NCBI RefSeq assembly: GCF_003347205.1
Contig: NZ_QQBJ01000006.1
Coordinates: forward strand, 240,682-304,681
DNA length: 64,000 nucleotides
Direction of reading: 5' to 3'
Source: Mycolicibacterium moriokaense
GTDB lineage: Bacteria > Actinomycetota > Actinomycetes > Mycobacteriales > Mycobacteriaceae
Below, in pieces: positions 24,341 to 33,384 of this stretch; positions within the stretch are counted from its first letter, which is position 1; each line of letters opens with the position of its first letter. A program made the position numbers and the translations under genes. Below the pieces are notes generated by a model. That model saw nothing but the letters and a program-made list of their open reading frames with translations, was not told where the DNA came from and did no database searches.

Positions 24341-26640
24341 ATCCCCTTCGGGCGGGTCCCGATGACGCCGTCGGCGGCCAGCTTCTCCAGATCGGCCGCC
24401 GTGAGGCCACACGATTCCGTCAGCACCTCGTCGTTGTGCTGACCCAGCGTCGGGGGCGTCCGCAGAAGCCACCGGTCGGCGCCCTCGAGGGGGGTGAACG
24501 GTGGACGCGGGTACAGGCCGCGGCCGGTGCGCGGGTGGTCCAGGCTCTCGAAGAAGCCGCGGTGAACCAACTGCGGGTTCTCGGTCACCAGCGACGGGGA
24601 CACCACCACCGCCGCCGCGATGCCGGCCGCTGTGAGCCGCTCGACGACCTCGGCGGCGTCCTGTTTCGCCAACCAGTCCTCGACGTCGACGCCGTGACCG
24701 CCGACGAGGTCGGCCAGCGCGGACAGACTGTCGTCGGTGGTGACGCTGAGCGCGACCCAGTCGTCCTCCCCAGCACACCGGTAGATGTCCTGCAGCGCAG
24801 CAGAATACCCACGATTGCCCCGACGCTTCAGCACCTTCCCGAAGACCTCGAATTCCATTGTCTGGACCGCGGTCACGTTGAGCACGGTCTCGATCATCGG
24901 GACCTCGACGAGTTGACCGCGGCCGGTGCGATCGGCGAATTCCAGGGCCGCAAGCGCCGCGAAAGCCGCATGGACCCCCGCGAGCGGGTCGCACGCGCCG
25001 CGGGGTGCGACAGGTAGGCCCTCCGGCAGACCCGTGACCCAAGCCAGGCCCGCGATCTGCTCCATCGTCGGCGCGAAGCCGACCCGGTCGCGCCATGGCC
25101 CCGTCAACCCGAAGGCCGGCATCCGCACGACGACGAGCCGGGGGTTCAGGTCGAGGAGCGCGTCGGCGTCGAGGCCGAACTGCTCCATCACCCGTGGGGA
25201 GAAGTTCTCGATCACGACGTCGGCCTGCCGGATCAGTTCCTTCACCAGCCGCAGCCCCTCCTGCGACTGCAGGTCGAGCGTCACCGAGCGCTTGTTGGTG
25301 TTCATCGCGTGAAACACCCAGCCGTACTCCCACCAGTCGTCGACGTCGGTGCGCATGCCCCCGGAGTAACGGATGCCGTCCGGCCGCTGGATCGATTCGA
25401 TCTTGATCACATCGGCCCCGAATGCCGCCAGCGAATGGGATGCGGCCGGTCCGGCCCAGAATGCGGTGAAGTCGACGATCCGGATGCCGGCCAACGGCGC
25501 CCCGGGACCTCGAGTGCGCGGCGCCGATTCCCTTGCCTCCCAGAGGCAGACACCGTCGGCCTCCCCGACCGCCGGGGCTTCTCGCACGGGTGCCTGGCGG
25601 GCAGCCGACATCTGCCACGGGGCGCGTGGCTGCCGGAACCCGGCCGGGTTGCGGATGTACACGCCGCGGTTCTGCAGGTGATCCATGTCCGGGATGGTCG
25701 AGCCGTTGCCCAGCGGCGCCAGCGGCAGGCGGAAGAGCTGGCCGAGCTCCACGATCTCGGCCACGGTGCGCTCGCGCATCCAGGGGTCGATGCGCTCCCG
25801 GATCCAGTCGCGGTATTCCCATCGCCCGATCTGGAACCGGAGCTGGGGAATCTCGGTGAACTCGGGACAGTCGACCATCGCGGCGAAGTCGAGCCACTGC
25901 TGGCCGGTGACCATGCTGATGCCGACGTAGCCGTCCTTGGCGGGCTCGATCGACGGCACCTCGACCGAGCGTGTGACGGGTGGCCGCTGCAACAACTGCG
26001 AGTGCAGCCACTCGCTGCTCTGCATCAGCGTGATCGCCTCGAGCATCGACATGTCGAGGTGGCCGCCCGCTCCCCCACCTGAGACGCGACGACGCAGTGC
26101 CATCGCACCGTACGCGGCCCACGCCCCGCCCATGTATTCACCCAGCTCGCCGCCGACCGAGATGGGCGGGCCTGCCGGGTCACCGCGGAAGCCGGTCAGC
26201 CCCGAGTCTGCCTGCAGCGTGAACTCGGTGGCGGGCCGCTCCGACCACGGCCCGGTCCAGCCGAAGTCGGAGATGGTGACGACGACGCAGTCCGCCCTGG
26301 CCTGCAGGATCCGCGCCGGGTCGATTCCCCTCGCCGCCGCAGCCGACCGGTTGCCCGTCACGATGACGACGTCGGCGCCGGCCAGCAGCCCGTCGGAAAT
26401 TGTTGTCACACTGCGCTTCCCGGCAGACAGATAGCTGAACAGCGGTGAGTCGGCGGCGGTGGGCGCTGCGCCGGTCGCGGTGAAGCGGCGTAACGGATCG
26501 CCGTCGGCGGGCTCGACCTTGACCACCTCGGCGCCCGCGTCCACCAGTAACTTGCCGCAGTAGCTGCCCGCGATTCGGTCGCTGACCTCCACCACGCGCA
26601 GATCACCCAGCGGAGTGGATGCTCCGTCGCTCACGCGCAC
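24337..26640 (-). CDS. Tandem CaiB/BaiF (type III) CoA-transferase-like protein
   Basis: The 767-residue protein consists of two family III CoA-transferase domains: residues about 10-370 (starting LGDLRVVEVSDRIAGSYCGK) and about 385-760 (starting LAGIRIVDFTAFWAGPAAS). Both keep the conserved D/E region (SMLEAI and PMIETV). Ordinary members are about 400 residues and work as interlocked dimers, so this fusion may be a pseudo-dimer. Expected roles are CoA transfer between acids or 2-methylacyl-CoA epimerisation. Its 3' end overlaps the convergent P450 gene by 4 bases. Confidence 0.88.
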   Translation of the reverse strand: MRVSDGASTPLGDLRVVEVSDRIAGSYCGKLLVDAGAEVVKVEPADGDPLRRFTATGAAPTAADSPLFSYLSAGKRSVTTISDGLLAGADVVIVTGNRSAAAARGIDPARILQARADCVVVTISDFGWTGPWSERPATEFTLQADSGLTGFRGDPAGPPISVGGELGEYMGGAWAAYGAMALRRRVSGGGAGGHLDMSMLEAITLMQSSEWLHSQLLQRPPVTRSVEVPSIEPAKDGYVGISMVTGQQWLDFAAMVDCPEFTEIPQLRFQIGRWEYRDWIRERIDPWMRERTVAEIVELGQLFRLPLAPLGNGSTIPDMDHLQNRGVYIRNPAGFRQPRAPWQMSAARQAPVREAPAVGEADGVCLWEARESAPRTRGPGAPLAGIRIVDFTAFWAGPAASHSLAAFGADVIKIESIQRPDGIRYSGGMRTDVDDWWEYGWVFHAMNTNKRSVTLDLQSQEGLRLVKELIRQADVVIENFSPRVMEQFGLDADALLDLNPRLVVVRMPAFGLTGPWRDRVGFAPTMEQIAGLAWVTGLPEGLPVAPRGACDPLAGVHAAFAALAALEFADRTGRGQLVEVPMIETVLNVTAVQTMEFEVFGKVLKRRGNRGYSAALQDIYRCAGEDDWVALSVTTDDSLSALADLVGGHGVDVEDWLAKQDAAEVVERLTAAGIAAAVVVSPSLVTENPQLVHRGFFESLDHPRTGRGLYPRPPFTPLEGADRWLLRTPPTLGQHNDEVLTESCGLTAADLEKLAADGVIGTRPKGI

Positions 26641-26660
26641 GACCTCCCGGGGCTGGTTTC

Positions 26661-26692
26661 TTTGTCATCTTAGTAACTTTTGTCAGATAGCG
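26661..26692. promoter_or_regulatory. AT-rich element H before the GntR gene
   Basis: The spacer between the divergent CaiB-type (26640) and GntR (26743) genes holds two direct TTTGTCA repeats (26661 and 26679) around AGTAAC. The reverse strand reads GTTACTAAGATGAC, similar to the other AT-rich elements. It may be the GntR autoregulatory site. Confidence 0.4.
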
Positions 26693-26742
26693 ATTCCGTA
26701 GACCCCTGGTCGGGCGGCTATCGCTGTTAACATTGCCATGCA

Positions 26743-27552
26743 ATGACAACACTTGGAATCGGTCCCGAGGCCCGCCGCAGGCTCGGAGCGCGCAGAACGG
26801 CCGAGATCGTCGCCGACGAACTCCGCAGGCAGATCATCGACGGCGAACTGACCGACGGTGATCTGTTGCCGCGCCAGGAAGTACTGGTCGAGCAGTTCAA
26901 CGTCAGCCTGGTGTCGTTGCGCGAAGCCCTGCGGATCTTGGAAACCGAGGGCCTGGTGTCCGTCCGCCGCGGCAACCGCGGCGGCGCGGTGGTGCACGCG
27001 CCCGCCAAGGCGAGCGCGGCCTACATGCTGGGCCTGCTGCTGCAGAGCGACACGGTGCCGCTCGCCGACCTCGCGACCGCACTGCAGGAACTGGACCCGA
27101 TGTGTGCGGTCCTGGCGGCACGCAGGCCCGACCGCGGCGAGACTCTCATCCCCAAGCTCAAAGAGATCAACGAGGCGATGGCCGAGCACATCGAGGACGG
27201 CGCCAAGTTCACCGAGATCGGCGGCCAGTTCCACGACGAGATCATCCGAGGCTGCGGCAACCACACGATGATCGCGGTGGTCGGCAGCCTCGAGACGCTG
27301 TGGTCCGGCCACCTCAACATGTGGGCCAAGGAAACTGCCGCCAAGGGCGAATACCCGTCGATGAGCAAGCGCCGCATCGCGTTGGGCGTGCACACCAAGA
27401 TGACGGATGCCATCGAGGCGGGCGACGCGGAACGCGTCCGCAAACTCGCCGCCCGCCATATCGCCGACACGCAGACCTACTTCAGCGCCGGCGACCCCGA
27501 ACAACGGATCGTCGCCCTGTCGCCGCAAGCACTGGCTCGACGCCAGCGCTGA
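26743..27552 (+). CDS. GntR-family (FadR subfamily) regulator
   Basis: The 269-residue protein has an N-terminal winged helix (IVADELRRQIIDGELTDGD, then VSLVSLREALRILETEGL with the typical REALR recognition part) and a C-terminal all-helical FCD ligand domain with Asp and His residues of the metal-binding type (for example FHDEIIRGCGNH). FadR-type regulators usually sense acyl-CoAs or organic acids. It is encoded mid-island, with an AT-rich element at its own promoter. It is the best candidate for the regulator of the shared motif. No ribosome site is seen, so it may be leaderless. Confidence 0.9.
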   Translation: MTTLGIGPEARRRLGARRTAEIVADELRRQIIDGELTDGDLLPRQEVLVEQFNVSLVSLREALRILETEGLVSVRRGNRGGAVVHAPAKASAAYMLGLLLQSDTVPLADLATALQELDPMCAVLAARRPDRGETLIPKLKEINEAMAEHIEDGAKFTEIGGQFHDEIIRGCGNHTMIAVVGSLETLWSGHLNMWAKETAAKGEYPSMSKRRIALGVHTKMTDAIEAGDAERVRKLAARHIADTQTYFSAGDPEQRIVALSPQALARRQR

Positions 27553-27562
27553 GAGGTGCTGT

Positions 27563-28282
27563 GTGCGTACGGCGTTGATCACCGGCGGCAGCGGCGGAAT
27601 CGGCAAGGCATGCGGCCGCAGGCTCGCTGAACTCGGCTACGACGTCGTGCTCACCGCCAGACGCGAGGAGCCACTGCGCGCTGCCGCAGACGAGATGGGG
27701 GCGCGCTACGTCGTCGCCGACGCCAGCGATCCGGGCGGGTTCGCCCCCGCTGTGCACGCGACGGGCGACATCGACCTGTTGGTCCACGCGTCCGGTGTTC
27801 TGGGCGGAACATATGCCCGCAAGCAGACTTTCGAGCAATGGCGCGAGACCATCTCGGCCAACCTGGACTCGTGCTTCGTCGTCACATCGGCGGCACTGCC
27901 CCGGATGAAGCCCGGCTCACGGTTCGTGTTCGTCTCGTCGTCGGCCGCGCACGAACCGATGATGGCGCGGACGGCGTATTCGGCGTCCAAGGCCGGCATG
28001 AACGCGTTCGCCGCGGCGCTGGCGCAGGAGGTCGACCGCGACGGCATCAACGTGCACATCGTCACCCCGGGTCCCGTTGAAACCGAGATGCTGCAGGATG
28101 TTCCGTTCGAGATGTGGGCGATACGGGCATCCGACGTGGCCGACGCCGTGGCCTGGCTGGACACGCTCGACCCGTCGGTTGACCTGCCCGAGATCAGGCT
28201 GCACGCGATCACCCGGGGTCCGTCGGCGCGCGCCCCGATCGTGCCTCTCGAGGCGGAGCGCCGCGCCACCCGCACCAAGTGA
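27563..28282 (+). CDS. Short-chain dehydrogenase/reductase
   Basis: The 239-residue SDR has ITGGSGGIGKACGRR near the N-terminus, the VHASG motif, and the catalytic segment AYSASKAG (YxxxK). GTG 27563 follows GAGAGG and puts the nucleotide motif close to the start; a longer frame upstream overlaps GntR and is unlikely. The stop lies in the first bases of a strong hairpin. Probably co-transcribed with the GntR gene. Confidence 0.85.
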   Translation: MRTALITGGSGGIGKACGRRLAELGYDVVLTARREEPLRAAADEMGARYVVADASDPGGFAPAVHATGDIDLLVHASGVLGGTYARKQTFEQWRETISANLDSCFVVTSAALPRMKPGSRFVFVSSSAAHEPMMARTAYSASKAGMNAFAAALAQEVDRDGINVHIVTPGPVETEMLQDVPFEMWAIRASDVADAVAWLDTLDPSVDLPEIRLHAITRGPSARAPIVPLEAERRATRTK

Positions 28283-28329
28283 TTTCGGCGCGGCTAGTCA
28301 CCCTGGGGGTGACTGCGCGCGCCGAAATC
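28281..28329. terminator. 49-base double-palindrome repeat, copy 1
   Basis: Outer arms GATTTCGGCGCG and CGCGCCGAAATC are perfect; inner arms GTCACCC and GGGTGAC are perfect. The layout is 12-4-7-3-7-4-12 bases. It sits between convergent genes, touching the SDR stop. An identically built copy lies at 52502-52550. Likely a bidirectional terminator; it may also be a dispersed repeat. Confidence 0.75.
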
Positions 28330-28330
28330 G

Positions 28331-29470
28331 CTACTCGCCGGGCAGGGCCTTGACCGTCGACGGCAGCCCGTACAGCGCCGACGCGTTGCCGCGCAGGATC
28401 CGTTCCCGCTGGTCGGCGGGGAACCGCCGGATCGCCCAGTCCGGCGCGTCGTAGCTCCAGTGCGGATAGTCCGTCGAGAACATGATGTTGTCGCCCAGGT
28501 CCATCATCTCGATGTACTCCCGGTACACCGCGACGTTGACGTCCTCGAGCGGTTGGGTGGTGAATCGGACATGCTCGCGGACGTAGTCCGACGGCTTACG
28601 GCGCACGTGCGGCAAGTCGCCCTTGCGGTGCTCCCAGATCCGGTCCATCCGCGACATCACCGGCGCCGCCCACGTGAAACCGCCCTCGACGAACACCACC
28701 CTCAAGTCCGGATGGCGGTCGAAGGCGCCGTCGAACACCAGACTCATCAGGTGCGACACGTACAACAGCGGCCACGAGGCGAAGAAGTCGTGCCAGTGCG
28801 CGGGGTTCCCGACGGGGTAGATGGGGATCAGCTCGTACGGCGTCTGGCCCATCAGGTGGGTCGCGACCGGCAGGCCGTTGCGGGCGGCCGCTTCATAGAG
28901 GGGATCGAAATGCGGGCTGCCGAAGGGTATTCCACGCGTCTGGGGCGTCATCAGCACCTCGGCCATGTACGGGTGCTGCGCCCAGCGCTCGATCTCGCGG
29001 GCGGCCTGGCCCGGGTCCTGCGCCGTGACGCTGACCGCGCCTCGCCACCGGCCGTGCCAGTTGTTGTCGCCGAGCCAGACATCGGCCAACCAGTCGTTGT
29101 AGGTGGCCTTCAGGATGTGTTCGGCCTGGGGCAGCTGCGCATCGCACATCGGCTCCAGCACCGCGATGCTCACGCCGGCCTCGACCAGTAGCTGTTTGGC
29201 GGCGAAATCGGGATCACTGCCCGCGGCGCCGCCGCCTGGCGGGCTGGCGTCCACCCGCAGCGAGCTCGTCTTGTAGGCGTCGGGCGTGTCGTAGAAGTAC
29301 GACATGGGCGAGACCGCATTGCCGGTCGGCCACAGCGTGTCCTTCCATTTCGCAGGCGCGTAGGACTTCAGCACGTCACCCGACACCGGCAACGGATGGA
29401 CATCGGTATCCACGATGGTCACCGCGATGTCCTGTGCCACAGCCTCTTCGGCACGTTCTATGGTCGTCAT
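28331..29470 (-). CDS. Amidohydrolase (ACMSD-like, amidohydro_2) (1)
   Basis: The 379-residue TIM-barrel hydrolase starts with the metal motif VDTDVHPLP (DxH) and has the late FSTDYPHW segment with the Asp metal ligand. The family includes decarboxylases and hydrolases of ring-cleavage products such as ACMSD. It overlaps the next amidohydrolase gene by ATGA, and a Rieske ferredoxin gene follows upstream, so these three form an operon. Likely reaction: hydrolysis or decarboxylation of a ring-opened intermediate; substrate unknown. Confidence 0.85.
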   Translation of the reverse strand: MTTIERAEEAVAQDIAVTIVDTDVHPLPVSGDVLKSYAPAKWKDTLWPTGNAVSPMSYFYDTPDAYKTSSLRVDASPPGGGAAGSDPDFAAKQLLVEAGVSIAVLEPMCDAQLPQAEHILKATYNDWLADVWLGDNNWHGRWRGAVSVTAQDPGQAAREIERWAQHPYMAEVLMTPQTRGIPFGSPHFDPLYEAAARNGLPVATHLMGQTPYELIPIYPVGNPAHWHDFFASWPLLYVSHLMSLVFDGAFDRHPDLRVVFVEGGFTWAAPVMSRMDRIWEHRKGDLPHVRRKPSDYVREHVRFTTQPLEDVNVAVYREYIEMMDLGDNIMFSTDYPHWSYDAPDWAIRRFPADQRERILRGNASALYGLPSTVKALPGE

Positions 29471-30531
29471 CTCAAACTTCCTTCCGCTGCGGCGACACCG
29501 TAGAGTTCACTCGCGTTGCGCCACAACACCTTCTCGCGCTGGGCACTAGACAGACCCGCCACGGCAGCATCGGGCGTGGCGCTGGACCAGTGCGGGTAGG
29601 CCGACCCGTACATCAGCAGGTCCGCCTTGTCAGTGAAGTCCAGCCATCGCTCGGCTTGGCGCTCGTCGGTCGGCCCGTCCAGCGTGGACGTGCAGTAGCG
29701 AACATGATCGGCAAGGTATTCGCTGGGATACCGGTCGACCCAAGGGGTTTGGTCGCGCATCGACATCCAGAACGTGTCCAGGCGCCACATCAGCGGGGTG
29801 AGCAGGTCGTAGCCGCCGTCGGCGAATACGAATCGCAGATCCCCGTGGCGGCCGAAGACCCCCTCGATGATCAACGTGGCGAGGTGGACGAACGAGTTCA
29901 GCGGCATGAACGCGGCATAGCCGGGATACGTGGCGGCGTGCCCCGCGAAAGTGGGCGCATAGTCGACGCCGTTGCCGCCGTTGATGTGCACCGCGACGGG
30001 CAACCCGTGCCCGGCGGCCGCCTCCCAGATCGGCTCGAACACCGGCTTGCCGTAGGGTTCCCGCGACTGCAGCGGAACACCGACCTGCACCATCTTCGGA
30101 TGGTCGGCCAGCCGTTCGATCTCGGCGACCGCGCCGCGGACGTCCTCGGGGTTGACCCGGATGGTGCCGAAGAAGCGGTTGGTGGCGTCGGGTTCGAGCC
30201 AGCGGTCCAGCAGCCAGTCGTTGACCGCCGCGCAGATGCGGCTGTTCAGCAGGTAGTCGGCGATGTTGCCGCGGGTCAGCGGGTTCAGGATCGCGAAGTC
30301 GACCCCGCCTTCCTCGAACAGATGCCGGGCCACGGTGTCGGGGTCCGAGCCCGGATACCCGTCGCCGTACAGGTCTTGCCGGTAGTCGCCGCCGGGCGCC
30401 TGGTACCACTGCTGCTCGACGTCGGGGATCGCGCGCAACTTGTGCGCGGGCGAGAGGTAGCGCCGGATCTCCGCGTTGTAGCGGAAATGCGGCTGCACAT
30501 TGGCATCGATTCGCTTGCAAGCTTCGCTCAT
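29467..30531 (-). CDS. Amidohydrolase (amidohydro_2) (2)
   Basis: The 354-residue protein is related to its neighbour. It starts ACKRIDANVQPHFRY, where the usual DxH is altered to NVQPH-like sequence, and ends with a YGSAYPHWSS segment in which the expected Asp of TDYPHW is Ala. Both changes suggest an altered or lost metal site, so it may be a non-metal variant or a structural partner of amidohydrolase 1. ATGA overlaps on both sides show tight coupling. Confidence 0.8.
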   Translation of the reverse strand: MSEACKRIDANVQPHFRYNAEIRRYLSPAHKLRAIPDVEQQWYQAPGGDYRQDLYGDGYPGSDPDTVARHLFEEGGVDFAILNPLTRGNIADYLLNSRICAAVNDWLLDRWLEPDATNRFFGTIRVNPEDVRGAVAEIERLADHPKMVQVGVPLQSREPYGKPVFEPIWEAAAGHGLPVAVHINGGNGVDYAPTFAGHAATYPGYAAFMPLNSFVHLATLIIEGVFGRHGDLRFVFADGGYDLLTPLMWRLDTFWMSMRDQTPWVDRYPSEYLADHVRYCTSTLDGPTDERQAERWLDFTDKADLLMYGSAYPHWSSATPDAAVAGLSSAQREKVLWRNASELYGVAAAEGSLR

Positions 30532-30884
30532 GCGGTCAGATACACCTGCCCGTCGGCCACGTCCACCTCATAGGTGCGGACCCGCTTGTTCGGGTCGGCG
30601 AGGTTGACGCCGGTGGTGATGTCGAACTCCCAGTTGTGCCACGGGCAGCGCGCGATCTGGCCGTCGCGCACGTAACGCACCTGACCGGGTTCGTCGGGGG
30701 CGAACTCGGTGGTGCCCACGACGTACCCGGCACACAGCGGGGCGCCCTCATGCGAGCAGTAGTTGGCGATCGCGTACAGCGAGCCGTCGATGTTGTACAC
30801 GCCCACGCCGAACTTGCCCGCCTGGACCAGTTTCATGCTCCCCGGAGGCAGGTCGTCGATCGCGCACACCGGTCGGCGTTGCAT
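30528..30884 (-). CDS. Rieske-type ferredoxin
   Basis: The 118-residue protein is a complete small Rieske domain with cluster ligands C43/H45 (YCSHEGAP) and C80/H83 (CPWHNW), separated by a somewhat long loop. It would carry electrons to Rieske oxygenases. It is the only ferredoxin in the window, for three oxygenase alpha subunits. ATG 30884 is used, with GAAGGGGA upstream. No transmembrane segment. Its divergent partner is a P450, which normally uses a different ferredoxin type. Confidence 0.88.
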   Translation of the reverse strand: MQRRPVCAIDDLPPGSMKLVQAGKFGVGVYNIDGSLYAIANYCSHEGAPLCAGYVVGTTEFAPDEPGQVRYVRDGQIARCPWHNWEFDITTGVNLADPNKRVRTYEVDVADGQVYLTA

Positions 30885-30902
30885 CCACGTCCCCTTCAGT
30901 TT

Positions 30903-30937
30903 TCCTTGACCTAGAATACTAAAATAGTAAAGATAGA
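30903..30937 (+). promoter_or_regulatory. Promoter/operator element D
   Basis: CCTTGACCTAGAATACT followed by AAAATAGTAAAGATAG lies in the spacer between the ferredoxin (30884) and P450 (30976) genes. TTGACC with TAAAGAT at 16-base spacing fits a promoter toward the P450. It matches element C over about 30 positions. Confidence 0.6.
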
Positions 30938-30975
30938 GCGACCGACTCGCTAGACGCTGCTGTCCGGGAGGCACT

Positions 30976-32205
30976 GTGACGCTCAGCACGGATTCGCACG
31001 ACAAGCCGACCGTCCCCGACATCGAGACCGACCCGTACGGATTCTTCGAGCACATGCGGAAAACCGCTCCGGTGTGGCGGGGCACGCTGATGGAGAGCGA
31101 CCTCATGCCGCCGGAGCTGAAGGTCTCCGAGAACTGGACGCTGTTCGACTTCGAAAGCGTCTTCACCGCGTTCCGCGAGGACACCGTCTTCGCCTCGGAG
31201 ATGTACAACAACACCATCGGCTTGGTCTTCGGGCCGACGATCCTCGGGATGCACGGCAAGCAGCACCACGACCATCGCAGCCTGGTCAGCAAGGCATTCA
31301 AGCAGAGCGCGCTCAACCAGTGGGAACCCGAGGTGATCGACCCGATCTGCGATCAGCTGGTCGACGAGTTCAAGGATGACGGCGAGGTCGATCTGGTCAA
31401 GGCGGTGACGTTCGAGTTCCCGACCCGTGTGACGGCCGCGCTGCTGGGCTTGCCGCAGGAGGATCTGGAGATGTTCCGGCGGCTGTCGCTGGACCTCATC
31501 TCGATCACCGAGGACATCGAGGCCGGCCTGAACGCGTCGGTCGAACTGGGCACGTACTTCCAGGACCAGGTGGACCAGCGGCGCAGCACCATGACCGACG
31601 ACGTGATCGGGGATCTGGTCGCCGCGGAGATCGACGGCGAGAAACTGACCGACGAGGCGATCATCTCGTTCCTGCGGCTGCTGCTGCCCGCCGGCCTGGA
31701 GACCACCTATCGTTCGTCGGGAAATCTGCTGCAGCTACTGCTCACCCATCCCGACCAACTCCGCGATCTTCAACATGACCGCAGCCTGATCCCGGCCGCG
31801 ATCGAAGAAGGTATCCGGTACGAGACCCCGTTGGTCCTGGTGGCGCGCAACACGACCCGCGATGTCGAGATGCACGACGTGACGATTCCCAAGGGCGCGC
31901 AGGTCAATGTGTGCATGGGTTCGGCCAACCGCGACGACAAGCGATGGGAGAACCCGAACGTGTTCGACATCCACCGACCGCGACGCGCGCACATCTCGTT
32001 CGCGGGCGGAATCCACAGTTGCCTCGGCATGCACCTGGCCAGGGTCGAGACGAAGGCGATGCTGAACAGCCTCTTCGATCGCGTGACCGACCTGGAGTTG
32101 ATACCCGATGAGGACACCAAGATCGTCGGCATGCCCTTCCGCTCTCCGAAGCACCTGCCAGTGACGTTCCGGCCGTTGCCGGCCGAGCCGACCAGGCGGG
32201 CCTGA
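30976..32205 (+). CDS. Cytochrome P450 (5)
   Basis: A 409-residue P450 with heme loop FAGGIHSCLG (Cys349), I-helix AGLETT and ExxR EEGIR. GTG 30976 follows GGGAGG at good spacing. It forms an operon with the alcohol dehydrogenase that starts 3 bases after it, so this P450 probably makes an alcohol that the dehydrogenase oxidises. Confidence 0.92.
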   Translation: MTLSTDSHDKPTVPDIETDPYGFFEHMRKTAPVWRGTLMESDLMPPELKVSENWTLFDFESVFTAFREDTVFASEMYNNTIGLVFGPTILGMHGKQHHDHRSLVSKAFKQSALNQWEPEVIDPICDQLVDEFKDDGEVDLVKAVTFEFPTRVTAALLGLPQEDLEMFRRLSLDLISITEDIEAGLNASVELGTYFQDQVDQRRSTMTDDVIGDLVAAEIDGEKLTDEAIISFLRLLLPAGLETTYRSSGNLLQLLLTHPDQLRDLQHDRSLIPAAIEEGIRYETPLVLVARNTTRDVEMHDVTIPKGAQVNVCMGSANRDDKRWENPNVFDIHRPRRAHISFAGGIHSCLGMHLARVETKAMLNSLFDRVTDLELIPDEDTKIVGMPFRSPKHLPVTFRPLPAEPTRRA

Positions 32206-32207
32206 GC

Positions 32208-33365
32208 ATGAAGACACGCGCCGCGATCCTGCACGACATGGGTCAGCAGTGGTCGGTGGAAGAATTCGAACTCGACCCGCCGAAGGCCGGCGAGGTGCTG
32301 ATCGAGATGGCCGCCGCCGGGCTGTGTCATTCCGACGAGCACATCCGCAACGGCGACATGTCCGTGCCCAACGAGGTGATGGAGCAGTTCGGCCTGCCCG
32401 GCATGTTCCCGATGATCGGCGGCCACGAAGGCTCCGGGGTGGTGCTCGAAGTCGGCGACGGGGTAACCGAGTTCGCGCCGGGCGATCACGTGGTGACATC
32501 GTTCGTCGCGGTCTGCGGTCAGTGCCGGTGGTGCAGTTCGGGGATGGAATACATCTGCGACATGGGCGCCCAGGTGATGATTCCCGGCATGCCGACCGAC
32601 GGTACGTTCCGCCACCACACCGCCGACGGCCGCAACCTCGGCCACCTTTCCAAGGTCGGCGCGTTCTCTGAACACACTGTGGTGTCAACGGATTCGATCG
32701 TCAAGATCGAACCCCATCTGCCTCTGCTGCCCATGGCGTTGCTGTCGTGCGGTATCCCGACCGGCTACGGGTCGGCCGAGAACCGCGCGAAGGTGAAGAC
32801 CGGCGACACCGTCGTCGTCATCGGTGTCGGCGGCATCGGTACCGGAGCGGTGCAGGGCGCGCGGATCAACGGTGCCGCGCAGATCATCGCCGTCGACCCG
32901 GTCGAGTTCAAACAGAAGGCGGCGCTGGGATTCGGCGCCACACACAGCGTTTCGAGCACCGACGAGGCCGCCGATCTCGTCCGCGGTTTGACGCACGGCG
33001 TAATGGCCGACAGTGTCGTGGTGTCGCCGTCCCTGATCAACGGCGATGACGTTCAGGCAGCGCTGAGCCTGACGCGCAAGGGCGGCACCTGTGTGCTCAC
33101 GGGGATGACCGCGACCACGACGAATTCCATCGCCATCAACCTGCAGGAGTTCATCCTGTGGAACAAGAGCCTGGTGGGCACGGTGCTGGGGTCATGCAAT
33201 CCGCGGGTGGACGTCGCGCGTTTCGCGCGGCTGTACGAGTCGGGTCAGCTGCAACTCGACGAGATGATCACCCGGCGCTACCGGTTGGACGACATCAACG
33301 ACGGCTACCGCGACCAACTGGGCGGCGAGATCGTGCGCGGCGTCATCGATTTCTCGCTCGGCTGA
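32208..33365 (+). CDS. NDMA/mycofactocin-type zinc alcohol dehydrogenase
   Basis: The 385-residue MDR enzyme has the catalytic zinc Cys in GLCHSDEH, GGHEGSG, the four-cysteine structural zinc loop (CGQCRWCSSGMEYIC) and a GVGGIGTGAVQGA nucleotide motif. The sequence resembles the actinobacterial NDMA-dependent alcohol dehydrogenases, which hold NAD tightly and pass electrons to mycofactocin. The mycofactocin biosynthesis genes are not in this window. It acts on the alcohol from the adjacent P450, by context. Confidence 0.88.
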   Translation: MKTRAAILHDMGQQWSVEEFELDPPKAGEVLIEMAAAGLCHSDEHIRNGDMSVPNEVMEQFGLPGMFPMIGGHEGSGVVLEVGDGVTEFAPGDHVVTSFVAVCGQCRWCSSGMEYICDMGAQVMIPGMPTDGTFRHHTADGRNLGHLSKVGAFSEHTVVSTDSIVKIEPHLPLLPMALLSCGIPTGYGSAENRAKVKTGDTVVVIGVGGIGTGAVQGARINGAAQIIAVDPVEFKQKAALGFGATHSVSSTDEAADLVRGLTHGVMADSVVVSPSLINGDDVQAALSLTRKGGTCVLTGMTATTTNSIAINLQEFILWNKSLVGTVLGSCNPRVDVARFARLYESGQLQLDEMITRRYRLDDINDGYRDQLGGEIVRGVIDFSLG

Positions 33366-33384
33366 GGCGGCGGGGGCCGCCCCG

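Noticed and set aside
23123-26122. 999-codon open frame on the minus strand
   Set aside because: It overlaps the P450 on the other strand and the CaiB gene in another frame; the protein is Arg/Gly/Pro-rich without any family feature. It is a high-GC shadow.
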